Source: Heterodera schachtii
Taxonomy: Eukaryota; Nematoda; Chromadorea; Rhabditida; Heteroderidae
Assembly: GCA_023374025.1 (NCBI GenBank)
Contig: SIJG01000069.1
Location: 301,258 to 365,257, forward strand
Length of the DNA stretch: 64,000 bases
Reading direction: 5' to 3'
Below, in pieces: positions 10,201 through 22,200 of this stretch. The translations under genes were made by a program, and so were the position numbers. The notes beneath the pieces were generated by a model, which saw only the letters and a program-made list of their open reading frames with translations, was not told where the DNA came from and did no database searches. Every line of letters begins with the position of its first letter. The stretch's first letter is position 1.

Positions 10201-11657
10201 AACATGACACACACTATTGTGTCACACTAAAGTCACAGAATAACACTAATGTTTTATCAAAAACATGACACACACTATTGTGTCACACTAAAGTCACAGA
10301 ATAAACACTAATTTTATCAAAACATGACACACACTATTGTGTCACACTAAAGTCAAAGAATAAACACTAATATTTTATCAAAAACATGACACACACTATT
10401 GTGTCACACTAAAGTCAAAGAATAAACACTAATATTTTATCAAAAACATGACACACACTATTGTGTCACACTAAAGTCACAGAATAAACACTAATATTTT
10501 ATCAAAAACATGACACACACTATTGTGTCACACTAAAGTCAAAGAATAAACACTAATGTTTATCAAAAACATGACACACACTATTGTGTCACACTAAAGT
10601 CACAGAATAAACACTAATGTTTTATCAAAACATGACACACACTATTGTGTCACACTAAAGTCAAAGAATAAACACTAATATTTTATCAAAAACATGACAC
10701 ACACTATTGTGTCACACTAAAGTCAAAGAATAAACACTAATATTTTATCAAAAACATGACACACACTATTGTGTCACACTAAAGTCACAGAATAAACACT
10801 AATGTTTTATCAAAACATGACACACACTATTGTGTACACACTAAAGTCAAAGAATAAACACTAATATTTTATCAAAAACATGACACACACTATTGTGACA
10901 CACTAAAGTCAAAGAATAAACACTAATGTTTATCAAAAACATGACACACACTATTGTGTCAGACTAAAGTCACAGAAAAACACTAATGTTCTATCAAAAA
11001 CATGACACACACTATTGTGTCACACTAAAGTCAAAGAATAAACACTAATATTTTATCAAAAACATGACACACACTATTGTGTCACACTAAAGTCACAGAA
11101 TAAACACTAATATTTTATCAAAAACATGACACACACTATTGTGTCACACTAAAGTCACAGAATAAACACTAATGTTCTATCAAAAACATGACACACACTA
11201 TTGTGTCACACTAAAGTCAAAGAATAAACACTAATATTTTATCAAAACATGACACACACTATTGTGACACACTAAAGTCAAAGAATAAACACTAATGTTT
11301 TATCAAAAACATGACACACACTATTGTGTCACACTAAAGTCACAGAAAAACACTAATGTTCTATCAAAAACATGACACACACTATTGTGTCACACTAAAG
11401 TCACAGAATAAACACTAATGTTTTATCAAAATCATGACACACACTATTGTGTCACACTAAAGTCACAGAATAAACACTAATGTTTTATCAAAAACATGAC
11501 GCACACTTTTGTGTCACACTAAAGTCACAGAATAAACACTAATGTTCTATCAAAAACATGACACACACTATTGTGTCACACTAAAGTCATAGAACAAACA
11601 CAAATATTTTATCAAAAACATGACACACACTATTATGTCACACTAAAGTCACAGAAC
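7208..11657. repeat. 62-bp satellite/minisatellite array, about 72 copies, inside the Helitron
   Basis: Tandem units of 62 bp run almost without interruption. Each contains the imperfect palindrome TGACACA...TGTGTCA (7-bp arms, 6-nt loop), followed by CACTAAAGTCA, then AATAAACACTAAT and TTTATCAAAAA. Unit variants differ at CACAG/CAAAG, at ATGTTC/ATGTTT/ATATTT, and by loss of AT after CACAG. The CACAGAAAAAC variant recurs at about 7958, 8205, 8515, 8762 and 9071, alternating every four and five units. This is a higher-order repeat of about nine units. The first and last units are the most divergent and share a block. Spacer-free identity of units excludes CRISPR. It lies between the 5' leader and the transposase gene. 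Confidence 0.95.
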
Positions 11658-12605
11658 ACACTATTGGCTAACAAAAACCACACACCACACTAATGTGGTT
11701 CACTGACATAAACCATACACCACACTAAGTAATTTTTAACTCGAACCACACTTTTTCTAAAACAATTTCAAACCTTGTAAACAATATAGTCAAATAATAC
11801 ATTCCAATTAAAGCTTCGAATTAAGAACTTACAACATTCCAATAAGTCATGAGTCCATTTTTTGCGCTAACTGTATAACATCAGCATTTGAGAAGTTCGT
11901 AATCCCAAGGCATTAAACAAAACGTTAGCCCATCACAATTAGCTCATTATCTAAATTTTGCAAATACAATAATGGAATACTTTAACTTCTTCCAAAACGC
12001 TAAGCATTATGATGAATAGCCAACCGGCAGTTAGTGTGGAATGAGATATTGCCGAACCGGCAGAGCAGGAAACAATCTTTAAACCTGTTGAAAATTTATT
12101 TAATTAAGCACTTCAATTTTGGCTATATCAAAAAATTAGACAAAGAAACCAAAAGCTAATAACAGATTAAACATTAAGCTTAAGCATTAACATAACACGC
12201 AAAGAACACAAAAACAAAATAAACAAACAAACTGAGAAACAATAACCACTAAATCAAACTCAAACAATATACTGATAAAAACAAAAACGTTTTTTTCGTT
12301 TACAAAAAACAAATTCATATAACAAATAACTTAATAAACTATGAACATACATAAAAAAGCAATTAAATTAGGTACATTTTTAAGAATGTTTATTGCAACA
12401 AATTGAAAAATCAAAACCAAACATTTCCATTTTTCAAATGCTTTTTTAACGCAAAAACAAAACAAAAACATTTTCAAATGCATTTTTAACGCAAAAACAA
12501 AATCAAAACATTTCAAATGCATTTTTAACGCAAAAGAATACAAAACGCCACACTACATTCAAACGATGACACATACACACAAACACTCAACTTTAGTATA
12601 TAGGA
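11658..12605 (-). other. Helitron 5' leader region
   Basis: This is non-coding DNA between the Helitron 5' terminus and the satellite array. It starts with decayed array-like sequence (CACACCACACTAATGTGG around 11680-11700, a small hairpin). It holds two AACCGGCAG direct copies at about 12023 and 12054, and ends in a short tandem repeat before the terminus at 12605. No gene is seen; the minus-strand frame at 12331-12543 is the translation of the tandem repeat. Confidence 0.5.
12431..12537. repeat. Three tandem copies of a ~40-bp subterminal repeat near the Helitron 5' end
   Basis: Copies of TTTCAAATGCATTTTTAACG followed by an A/C-rich tail (GCAAAAACAAAA) begin near 12432, 12471 and 12511. 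They lie within 175 bp of the Helitron 5' terminus. Subterminal repeats are common transposase-binding sites in DNA transposons, but a role here is inference. Confidence 0.6.
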
Positions 12606-15517
12606 TATCACCTCTCTAATTATGATCAGATTTTTTTTTAAATAATAGTTTAAAATATTTATTTTCCATATAGAATGCCTTATTGTTAATTTGTTCCTTT
12701 ATTGAAAAAAATAATTTGACATTTTTAAAAATTATATAACGACATTAAATATATTTATATATATATCTATTGTTTTCCTACAATTTCGTGAAAAATGAAG
12801 GGGCTTAATTTAAGTATTTGTAGCACATTTTACAGGACTTTTAGCTGTTAATTTGCCTTGGGTATCCATCTATTTGCTTTATAGCCTTTTTTTGTCTCTT
12901 ACCTATTATATCTTTTTTGGATAATATTGGTTTTCATTAATTTTTTTTATTAAATAACCTTTTTCAATGGAATATATCAATATTTTTATTCGCGTTTACA
13001 TCAATATTATGTGATTGATAAATATTTAATTTTCTGAGTAAAACTTGGCGATTATCATTTTCTCGCCACCTCGTATTCGTTTTGAGTAGGATTCTTGCGA
13101 GCATAATATATAGATTTATATTTTTTGATTTGTATTGAAATAATAAATTAAATATATTATTATTTTTCAAGTATTCTATTTACTTTTCTTGAAGCAAGAG
13201 CAAAATTATTTTTAATTATTTTGGTTATATAAAATTTTTCTAATTTTCCTTCAGTCTTTTGCTTTTTATTAATATTTATATAATTACTTTTTGCTTGTTA
13301 AATGATTTAATCTGAATGCGTTTGAAATAATTTGCACATGTGAATAAATCAATGTGTTAGTTATAGTTAATGACCTTTAATAAATTAGCTAAATATTTTT
13401 ATTAGCTTTTTAAGGATAAACGTTTGACACCTTTTTGTTTATTCTTGTTTATTATTTCATCTTTCTGTTTTGAAAATATTATCTAAGTAATTGATTTAAT
13501 ATAAATGCAGAGACAAATTTCTTGTTTCACAAATTCAGTAAATTATTCAAACCCATTAAATATTTTAATAAATTCATTTCAAATTTCCTTATTTTGTTGC
13601 GCATTGATTCTCTGTAGGAAAAATTGACGATGCAACCAATCATTGTTAAAATTCAAAAAGACCAATTTTAATTTTTCTGTATTCAAGCATCATTTTATAT
13701 GAAAATATTAAATTTATTTAAAGTATTTCAATATTTTTCACTAGTCACTTGGTGGAGAAATTAAGTTCGTTGATTGTAGGTTTTCTTAATTATAAATTTG
13801 GGGTTTTGCAAATCTAATTTCAATCTTTCATAATTTAAAATACATATTATTTTTATATAATTACGCAAACAAAAAATATTATTTACCAAACTGAACCAAC
13901 CAAGTTATTTATTTACTTTATTTCATTGGGTTTTACAACATTTTATTTCATAGAATTATTACTTCTTATTTTATGTCGATTACAAAAATTTTGCTGCTCT
14001 TTGCCTTTTTTCCATATCTTGTTATAATTGGATTTTCGTTAAATGTTTCATTTTGCAACACACTTATCAAAGATCATCTGGTAAAATTTTCTTTGAGCAT
14101 TTCGCTCAAGAATATGTTAACGATAAATTAATTGTTCTATAATTTAAATGAACATAGAGTTAATTATTTTTTTAATTTAGAATTTTATAATTTTATTTCA
14201 TTCATGATTTCATTATTTATTTTTATGGTAAATTTGAATTAGAATTTGAAATATTTAATTAATTAACTTTTTAATAATCCATTACCTGCATTTATTTTTT
14301 ACTATTTATTCGATTCATCTTTCTGATTGAAAAATAAAATATATAAATCATATATTTTGGCAAATTTTTTAAAATTATATCTTCTATAAAAAATTTGTGT
14401 CAGATAATTAGTTAAGTAATTTGCAATATTCTTTTTTTCAAAATCTAAATCGACGAGATTAATTTTGAATCGTATACAATGCATTTTTGGGTATTCTATT
14501 TGCTCTTTTTACAATAAATAAAATTACTAATATTTGAACAGGAATTTATTTAAATAAAAGAAATAAATGATTGTTTTAATTTTTGAATTCTTAACCAATC
14601 TTTTTATTAATCTTTGTTTAAAATCATAATTAAAATTAAAAAAAATTTATTTACGTATTTAAATTTGTCGGCGTTGGTATTTTATCATACATTTCTTTTC
14701 TTTTTTATCATTTATTTCTTGTATTTTGTCGTTCGTTGATATAATTGTTTGCTTCCTTAAAAATTTTCACCTTTTTATATTTATTATGTGATTTTTCGTA
14801 AATTAATTTTTATTTATATAGTATATCTTTTTACATATGTAAATACTCTGTCGATTAGAGAAATTATAAAATAAAGTTTGCTTTTGTAATAATATCTTCA
14901 TTTTAATATTAATCGGTTTAATAGACTCCGCTTTAACCGTCGACAACTTTTATATCCTTGCTTATGAATTCTTTTGTAATTTGTTGATTTTTAAGTCGCG
15001 TTAACCAACCTGACTTATTTAATTTTTAAATGCTCATTTGTAGACGTAAAAATTTTATTAACTTTTTTTTTGACTTATATTAGAATGAATTGTTTTACGA
15101 AAAAAAATTTAATTTTTTATTTATATGAAAATATTTTCTTAAATTTTCAAATTTTGATCGATAGATGAATTAATTTTCTCTTATTTATCTAATAAAGTTT
15201 CTTTTATTTATTATATGTAGAAATAAAATCATCGTTTTATCTTCATTTCCCATTATTTTTTAATTATTTAACATACTTCATCATTATTTCATTGAATTGT
15301 TTTGACTAAGCAGCAGAACTCAGTGCCGACAGAGCCTCCATCAATGCCGCAATCTCCAGCAGCTGCGGTTTTCTATGAAAATATTTAAAAGTTTTGTCGA
15401 TAGAGGAATTTTTTTTCTCTTATTTATCTCGTATTTTGATTTGATTAAATTTTGATTTGACTAATTTCAATAAATAATTTTAATGTTTTTTCTTCTTATT
15501 TTCTGATGACTTTTTAT
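12606..15517. other. Gene-free AT-rich DNA flanking the Helitron
   Basis: The first ~850 bp are the second copy of the diverged direct repeat also found at 830-1370. Beyond that the DNA is long T- and A-rich runs without a credible frame, tRNA or inverted-repeat element. A short GC pocket at about 15308-15370 (CAGCAGAACTCAGTGCCG...GCAGCTGCGG) was noted without identification. Confidence 0.45.
12660..13450 (+). repeat. Diverged direct repeat, copy 2 (partner at 830-1370)
   Basis: This has the same landmark order as 830-1370: GCCTTATTGTTAATTTGTTCC, GAAAAATGAAGG...CTTAATTTAAGTATTTG, GTAGGATTCTTGCG, GAATAAATCAATGTG and TTTGACACCTTT. It is longer than copy 1 because of small insertions. The pair is separated by the Helitron, which inserted into the second unit. 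Confidence 0.6.
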
Positions 15518-15519
15518 TA

Positions 15520-16200
15520 GAGTAGCACGGGACCGGGATTTTTGACAAAAACCGGGACCGGGACTTACCGGGACTAGAAAAGTCGGGACCGGGACCGGGA
15601 CCTCGATTTTCGTCCGGGACCGGGACCGGGACCGCAAGAAAAGCCGGGACCGGGACCAACCGGAAATTTTCCCAAGAGAAAAATCTTTTGAAAAAATTTT
15701 GAAAATTTGAGTGCACTTTTTACGAAAATTTCCTAAATTCAAAAATGTGCCCAGAAGATTTTTTAATTTTCTTTTGGGGGAGGAATTCGAAGAATTTTCT
15801 ATTATTCTCTGGAAATTTTTAAAAATTTTGATTTCAGGAGGGGGTCTTGGAATTTTCTGGGTCCCAAAACTCTGGATGTTTTAATAACCGTTCAAGTGGG
15901 GAATTGAACCCAAGCGACAAATAATGAAAGTCAGAAGGCTTAGCCACTAGACCACATAACGATGAGAAAAAACAGGCAATAAATGAAATAAATAATTAAT
16001 TTTTTTCTCTCAAAAATTTCTCATTCTTCACCAATTCCCTCTCTTTTCTCACCCAGACCCCCATTCTTACCAGTGCTTATTTAGTCCCGCCGGGACCGGG
16101 ACCGGCAAAACCGGGACCGGGATTTCCATTTTTTCAAAAACCGGGACCGGGACCTGAAAAAACCGGGATTTCCCGACCCGGTCCCGGTCCCGTGCTACTC
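15520..16200. mobile_element. 681-bp MITE with ~20-bp terminal inverted repeats and TA target duplication
   Basis: The left end GAGTAGCACGGGACCGGGA and the right end TCCCGGTCCCGTGCTACTC are inverted repeats, and both are flanked by TA (15518-15519 and 16201-16202). Subterminal zones at 15530-15660 and 16085-16195 are built from repeated CCGGGACCGGGAC blocks, which are very GC-rich against the AT-rich host. TA duplications suggest a Tc1/mariner-like (or PIF/Harbinger-like if TNA) origin, but no transposase is encoded. The short Arg-rich frames read on the minus strand here are translations of the GC repeats. A tRNA-like segment lies inside. Confidence 0.85.
15889..15961 (-). pseudogene. tRNA-Glu-like pseudogene inside the MITE
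   Basis: On the minus strand an A box (TGGTCTAGTGGC) and a B box (GGGTTCAATTCC) lie at tRNA spacing. The loop between them, CTTTCAT, would present anticodon TTC (Glu). The overall 73-nt length fits a tRNA, but the acceptor stem pairs at only 4-5 positions and the anticodon stem is weak. It is therefore a decayed tRNA or a tRNA-derived (SINE-like) piece captured by the MITE. Confidence 0.6.
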
Positions 16201-16202
16201 TA

Positions 16203-19200
16203 CTTTTTATATATTCGAAGTATAAAATTGCATATTTTTAATGAAAATATAATTTCTAATTAATGAATTCCAACTCATGTTCACCAAAGAGTACATTTTT
16301 ATTATTAACAAATCGCTATTTAATCGTAAGTTTTCATCAAAATGATCTTTTATAAGCGACCGAAGTAAAATATGGAAAAATTGCCGCAAAATTAATTAAT
16401 AAATGTTTTTGGTTTTGCATTATAAGTTAAATTTAATTTTTTAAATTTTCACGTCATGCCGCCCGTTCCTGTACTCGTGCCGTAGGTTTTTACTATTTTT
16501 TTTTATTAATTTGTTCTCTATCGGTAGTTATTTTAATTATGTTTCGAAATTTATAAGATATTTATTGGAAGCCACAGAAGATTTGCCATTATTGAATATT
16601 TTTCATTTGTTATCAAATTTTTTTTCTTTAATTTTTAAATTTAATTAATCGTACTTAAAACTTTGGGAAAAAGCGATGTATATTTATTAATTTTTTTTAA
16701 TATTTTGTCTTTAATTAATACAATTTTCTATTTTCCACGTCAAAAGTCTCATCTCATCATTATATGTAGACATTGGCTTTTCTTTCATTTAGTCAAAAAA
16801 AAATTAAATTATTATTTTCTGAAGTGTATTGATTCGTTAAATCCTTTGTTTAAATGCCTCAAAAGTTAATTTTTGTTTGAATTTTTTTTATCATATTTTT
16901 GTTATAAGCAACATAAATTAATTTTTTTATTATAGAATAAACCTCTAAACTAATAAATTAATTGAATTTGTCAAATGGGTTAAATAAATGTATATTTTAA
17001 TTATTCTCTTGTCAATGATCTCCGTCCAATACTATTTCATGGTGAAATTCTTCTGCAGGAAAGCGCTTTATCATCAAATCATTTTTTAAAATAATTCTTC
17101 TGATATGTAATAATTTTGCTTGTTATAATTTAGGGAAATTTTTATTCATGGTTTAATTTTATAATTATTTAAATTGGTGTTTATAGGAAGCTTAAGAAAA
17201 ATTGTGAAAAATTGCTTAACATTAATTATATCATAGTCTAAACTTTTCATATTCATATTGTACTCGTCCAACTGTTTAGATTTACCATTTTTATGTTTAA
17301 TTTAATTTTATGATGCAAAATGTTTTATAAATTAAAATTTTATTAAATAACTTCCACGTTAGACGCCCAACTCGGCGTGTGGTGTCTTATTTTCGAATGG
17401 TCTTTGTAGGTATGTTATAATAGATTATTTATCTAATACAACAATTGGATATATTTGTAATAATTTCTATTATCATTTTGGTCTTAAATTGTTCAATTCT
17501 TATGATTATTTTAATTATTGAATTAGCTAATAAATTTTAAAATAGCCTATTTTACAAAATGTTTTACTATGAGATTATAAAGATTAAATTCAAAATTATT
17601 TATAATATAGCAATCCTTGTTCTCTTCTCATCCATTTTGGAATTTATTATAAAAATATTTAATTATATTAAAATTTTTTAATTGTTTATTTTCATTTCTC
17701 CTGGAGAACAATTGACGATCCAAATTGCTATTTCGAATAATTATTTTTTAAAGTTGCATTGCTAATATTATTTTATATATTTTAAAAATTCATTTTTTTG
17801 GTTCGTCTTAAGAATAGAAATTTCTTAAGGTTTGCAATCACCTTTTATAATATGTTTTTATTTTTCGTCTATTTTGTCATTTATTTTCTTTTAACAAAAA
17901 GATTTTTGTATTTAAATTTTAAGTGATTTATATTGAAAGGTATTTTTTAATAAGATAATCGTGATGAATTTTTTTTCTCGATGAACTGCGCAGTTTTTTT
18001 GAAAGTTCTGAGTTCAATTATTTTATCGACCTTTAGTTGATATTTATCGACATACATAATTATTTATGCTTAATTTCGTTAAACATAAAAAACAATAAAA
18101 TTTATTTTAAATTTAAAATATTTTTATTAAATGAATTAGAACTAATGTTCATCAATGAGTGCATTTTGAAGACTGCTTTAAAGAATTTGTTCCTTATTTC
18201 TTATTTGGTTAATATGTATAACTTTATAAAAAAGATTTCTTTTATTATATAAAATAATGTTTTTTGTATTATTCATTTGGTGTTAATTATTTTAATAAAC
18301 TTTGCGTTAACCATTCTGGGATTATCTGTCCTTGTTTTTGGAGTTCTTTTGTAATATCTCCATTAGATATTCTTAATTATATGAAAACATTTTCTTACAT
18401 TTTTAAATTTCTGTCGATAGGGGAATTAATATCGATTTAATTTTAGAAAAAAATTCAAATATTTATTTTCATTTCCAATTAGTTTTTTATTATTTAAATA
18501 TTTTAATTCCATCTTTTTAATTTTTTATATTTCATAAAAATTTTTTTTTACTTTTGTTTGTTTTCAATTAAAATTAAATGAATTCATTGCAATGTATTAA
18601 AAAACATATTCTATAAAAGATAGTAACATTTTTTATCAAAAACCTTAAGGTTCATCTGAAAAAATATTTTTTTAAGGTAAAATATTAAAAAAATTAATTT
18701 ATCTATTTTTCAATTAGGATGCTATTCATCTTAATTTTCAGGCTTTCAGGCTTCAAGGATTTATTTTTAGGTTTTTTTCTTTTTGGAAATGGAGTTCATC
18801 GTGCGTCTATCCACTTTACAAGTTGATATTATTTTCATTTTATTAGATTTCTAGTTTTAAACCTTAAAGTTTTTGCTTTTAATTGGATTTTATCTTGTCA
18901 AATGCCGCCCGACTGTTGAACTTACCCATTTGGATTTGATAATTTGTTAAGGGTGTATTTTTTGGTCTATATTGTTTTTAAGAGGCAAAGCTCGGTAATT
19001 TAAAGGCATTTTGGGGTTTTTAACTCTTTACTAACATTAATTCTCAAAAAATTGATTTTTATATAATTATTTTCATTATATTTTGTATTTTCGTTAAATA
19101 GAGCATTTTAAAATAATAGTAAAATTTCGTAAATATTTTATGTTTGCTCTTCCGTTAAAAAGGTTTCTGAAGGTGAAGCAGTTATCGTTTCATTTAAGAA

Positions 19201-22200
19201 GCTGTTTATTTTTACTTTATTATCATGTGCTCTTATAAATTTTAATATATATTTATTTTATGGATGATTTTAATCTTTATTAATTTCCAATACAAGTCTT
19301 GTTTTATTTATTTTTCTAAAATTTTAGTATTTCATATTTGAACCATAAATATTGATTTTAGCACGAAGATGTATTTCGATTGGCATTACTAACTTCTTTT
19401 TTCTTTGGATGAAAGTCTGTATTTCTTATTAAAAATGTTTAATGAATCAAATGCATGACCAAAAACAGAACTCTCTTATTTAAAAAATATTTAAATTCTG
19501 ATTTTTGATTTATATTCTTGAAATTCTCGATCTTTCAAACTTTATTCTTGCACCGGGCCAATAGACCGCTCGATTTCATAAATGTAAATTTTATTTTTAT
19601 TATATAGTATTTAGATTTCATTTTTTAAATTTGCTTGACTTTATTTGGTAGTTAATTTTAAATTTTATTATATTTGATAAGGAAATTATTTCGATTTCCT
19701 TTTTCTTATACCATGAAGTCAGAATTCACATAAAGCGCTTTTTTGCCGGTCATAAGTGACCATTTTATTTTTGTTTGAGCTCTGTGACTATATTTTTAAT
19801 AATAACTTTATTATGTTATTCCGATTAATTTTTAAAAAATAAATTAAAATAATAATTTATTATTAGATGTAATTTCTAAACTTATAAAAATATGTTTTGT
19901 ATTAAAATAACAATCATTTGTTTAATTTAGACAGATTATTCGTAATGCTAAATAGATCATTAAAATGAAACAATTTAACGTTATTTTTATAATAAATCAA
20001 ATTTATTTTTCACAATATATTTAGGTTTGAGGAATTTAAGAAATTTTTTTATATTCTTAGCTATTTATTTTATATGCGTAAATATAAAAACTTACTTTAA
20101 TTATAATAACTAAAACATTAACTCATGTTCAGAGGCCTAATTTTCCAACATTTGGTAGAGATCGAGCAACATTCATAATAATAGTTATTCTTATATTCAT
20201 TTGTGTATATTTTAAACTTTCGTTTATTTTAATACATTTTATAAAATTTATTAAAATTTTAACAAATTTAGTCGAAATCAAAAATTACATCTTTATTTCT
20301 TTATTTTTTGTTTCATAATCATATTATTTAATTTATCTTAAAAAAAATATGAATAAATAATTTGACAATTCTCGCAAATATTGAAGTAGAAGATAATTTA
20401 TATTTATTCTCTGCATGGTAAACATTGTACGTTTTTAAGTATGAATTTTGTTATTACTAATATTAAATGATAAATTCTGAATATAATCTTTAAAAACTAG
20501 AAATTGTTCATCAAAACACAATCATACGCTTTTCCCGTATGTAATATTCTCGAAGAAATGAGTAGTTTTTCTTGTGCGGGCTCCTCCATTCAGCGGCCGT
20601 CAATTGATTAATTAATCTTTTGCTCATTATTGATTATTTCGTTTACAATATTTAGTTTTCTTTATATTTATATAAACCATATTTACAGCAATTATTCTTA
20701 AATAATTAGATATTTCTAGAACTATTTTATTAATTTGGTATTAAGTTGTTCTATTCTAATAAAGAAATTATTATATTTAGTTTTTGTTGTTTTATGTTGC
20801 AACATGGTATGTTTTTTGGAATTTGAAAATTTATTTTTAATACAAATTTTCGCAAAATACATTAACTTAAAAATATATATTTATTTTTAAAATGTTTTTG
20901 GACTTTGATAATTATTTTTTAATACATATTATCAATACTCAAATAAACATCTCGTGTTATCGATTGTTTTTATTAGTGTTTCCATCTCAACTACAAATTT
21001 AATGCTTTTCTTTCTTTATTTATTTATTATAATAACCTTTTTTCATTGGATGTGTCTCGATAACAAGCCAGTAAAAAATAAAACAATATTAACATTATTA
21101 TTAAAATTCATCAAAAATTGTTTATTATTATTAGTTTATTGTGGATTATTTATTTAGTATTACATTTCCGTATTTATATGTTTAGTTAAAAAATTTGTTA
21201 TAATGATTTATAAATAATACTATGCAGAGATCGACTTCTTTGTTTTTGATTTGGTTTTAATTATTTTGCATTCGATTAAGTTTATTCGTTCCAATTGTAA
21301 TAAACATAATATTCAAATAGTCAATTTTTTATAGTTTTAATAAAAGAATATAATTTAAATTGAAACAGCAGCTTTTCTTTATGAAGTCAAAAACCTTATT
21401 ACTCATTAATTTATTTTGATACAATAAATTAAAAAATTTATATTTAAATTGTTATTAGTTTTCTTCACTTGCTCCCCAGAGTTGTAAATAGTAACTAGTC
21501 TATCTCCACACCTCTTAATATATTCTTTTTAATTTTTGTTTATTTAATTTGATAAAATTTCAACTTCCTAGCATCAATTTATTTGGTTAAATTAATTGCT
21601 TTCCTTATTAGTAATTTTTTCGAAATAATAAAGTTAATATGTCTAAACTCATTTTTTCAATTTTATTTTTCTAAATTATTTATTTTCGAGTAATAAAATT
21701 TTTTTATTAAAATTTTGTTTTTCACTTGTTCAGAAGTACCAAAAAAATTCTTGAAGGTAGTTCAATTCCTATTATCAAAAATCACTTAATTCATTTTAAT
21801 TTTATTTTTAATATAAAATTTAAAAATTTTAGTAAAATAATAATATTGGTATGATTTATAATTATAAATATTTATTTTGTTTAAGTATAGCATTTAGTAT
21901 CATTATTTATATAATTCGAATGTAATATTAATACTTGGCATTTTGCAAAAAAATAAATATTCAAAAACTTATATTTTTAAATTTGAATTAGCATATTGTA
22001 TTTTATTAATAACTTTGCTTGGTTGAACTTATTGCTAGTCTTGTGCTTATAAAAAATGCCCTCAAATAGTTATGGCTTTAAATAAAATTCTAAATTTAGT
22101 CTTTTTTTATCAGACTAAACTTTATTTCCATTTTTTTAAACAGATTTAATGATAAAAAAATTTTAAAAATTCATTTTAAAATGGATTTTCTTTGAAGAAT

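Larger units (their letters stand above)
2359..12605 (-). mobile_element. Helitron rolling-circle transposon, complete termini, 10.2 kb, carrying a satellite array
   Basis: Read on the minus strand, the element begins TCCTATATACTAAAGTTG at 12605 and is preceded by A. It ends in a GC-rich hairpin with CTAG at 2362-2359, followed by T. That is the A|TC...CTRR|T structure known for Helitrons. Between the ends lie a 5' leader, a 62-bp satellite array and a Rep-helicase gene in the correct orientation. The host sequence on both sides belongs to one diverged direct-repeat unit, which supports the chosen ends. No target duplication is expected for this class. The Rep domain lacks its catalytic-Tyr segment and the coding region is broken, so this copy is probably non-autonomous now. 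Confidence 0.8.

Noticed and set aside
7208..11657. CRISPR-like regular repeat array
   Set aside because: Units are contiguous and nearly identical throughout their 62 bp, with no variable spacers. The context is a eukaryotic Helitron.
12331..12543. 70-codon frame with FALKMHLK repeats
   Set aside because: It is the translation of a ~40-bp tandem repeat in the Helitron 5' leader.
15467..15742. Arg/Ser/Pro-repeat frames on the minus strand
   Set aside because: They are translations of the CCGGGACC subterminal arrays of the 15.5-kb MITE.
15889..15961. Functional tRNA-Glu gene
   Set aside because: The A and B boxes and anticodon loop are recognisable, but the acceptor and anticodon stems pair poorly.
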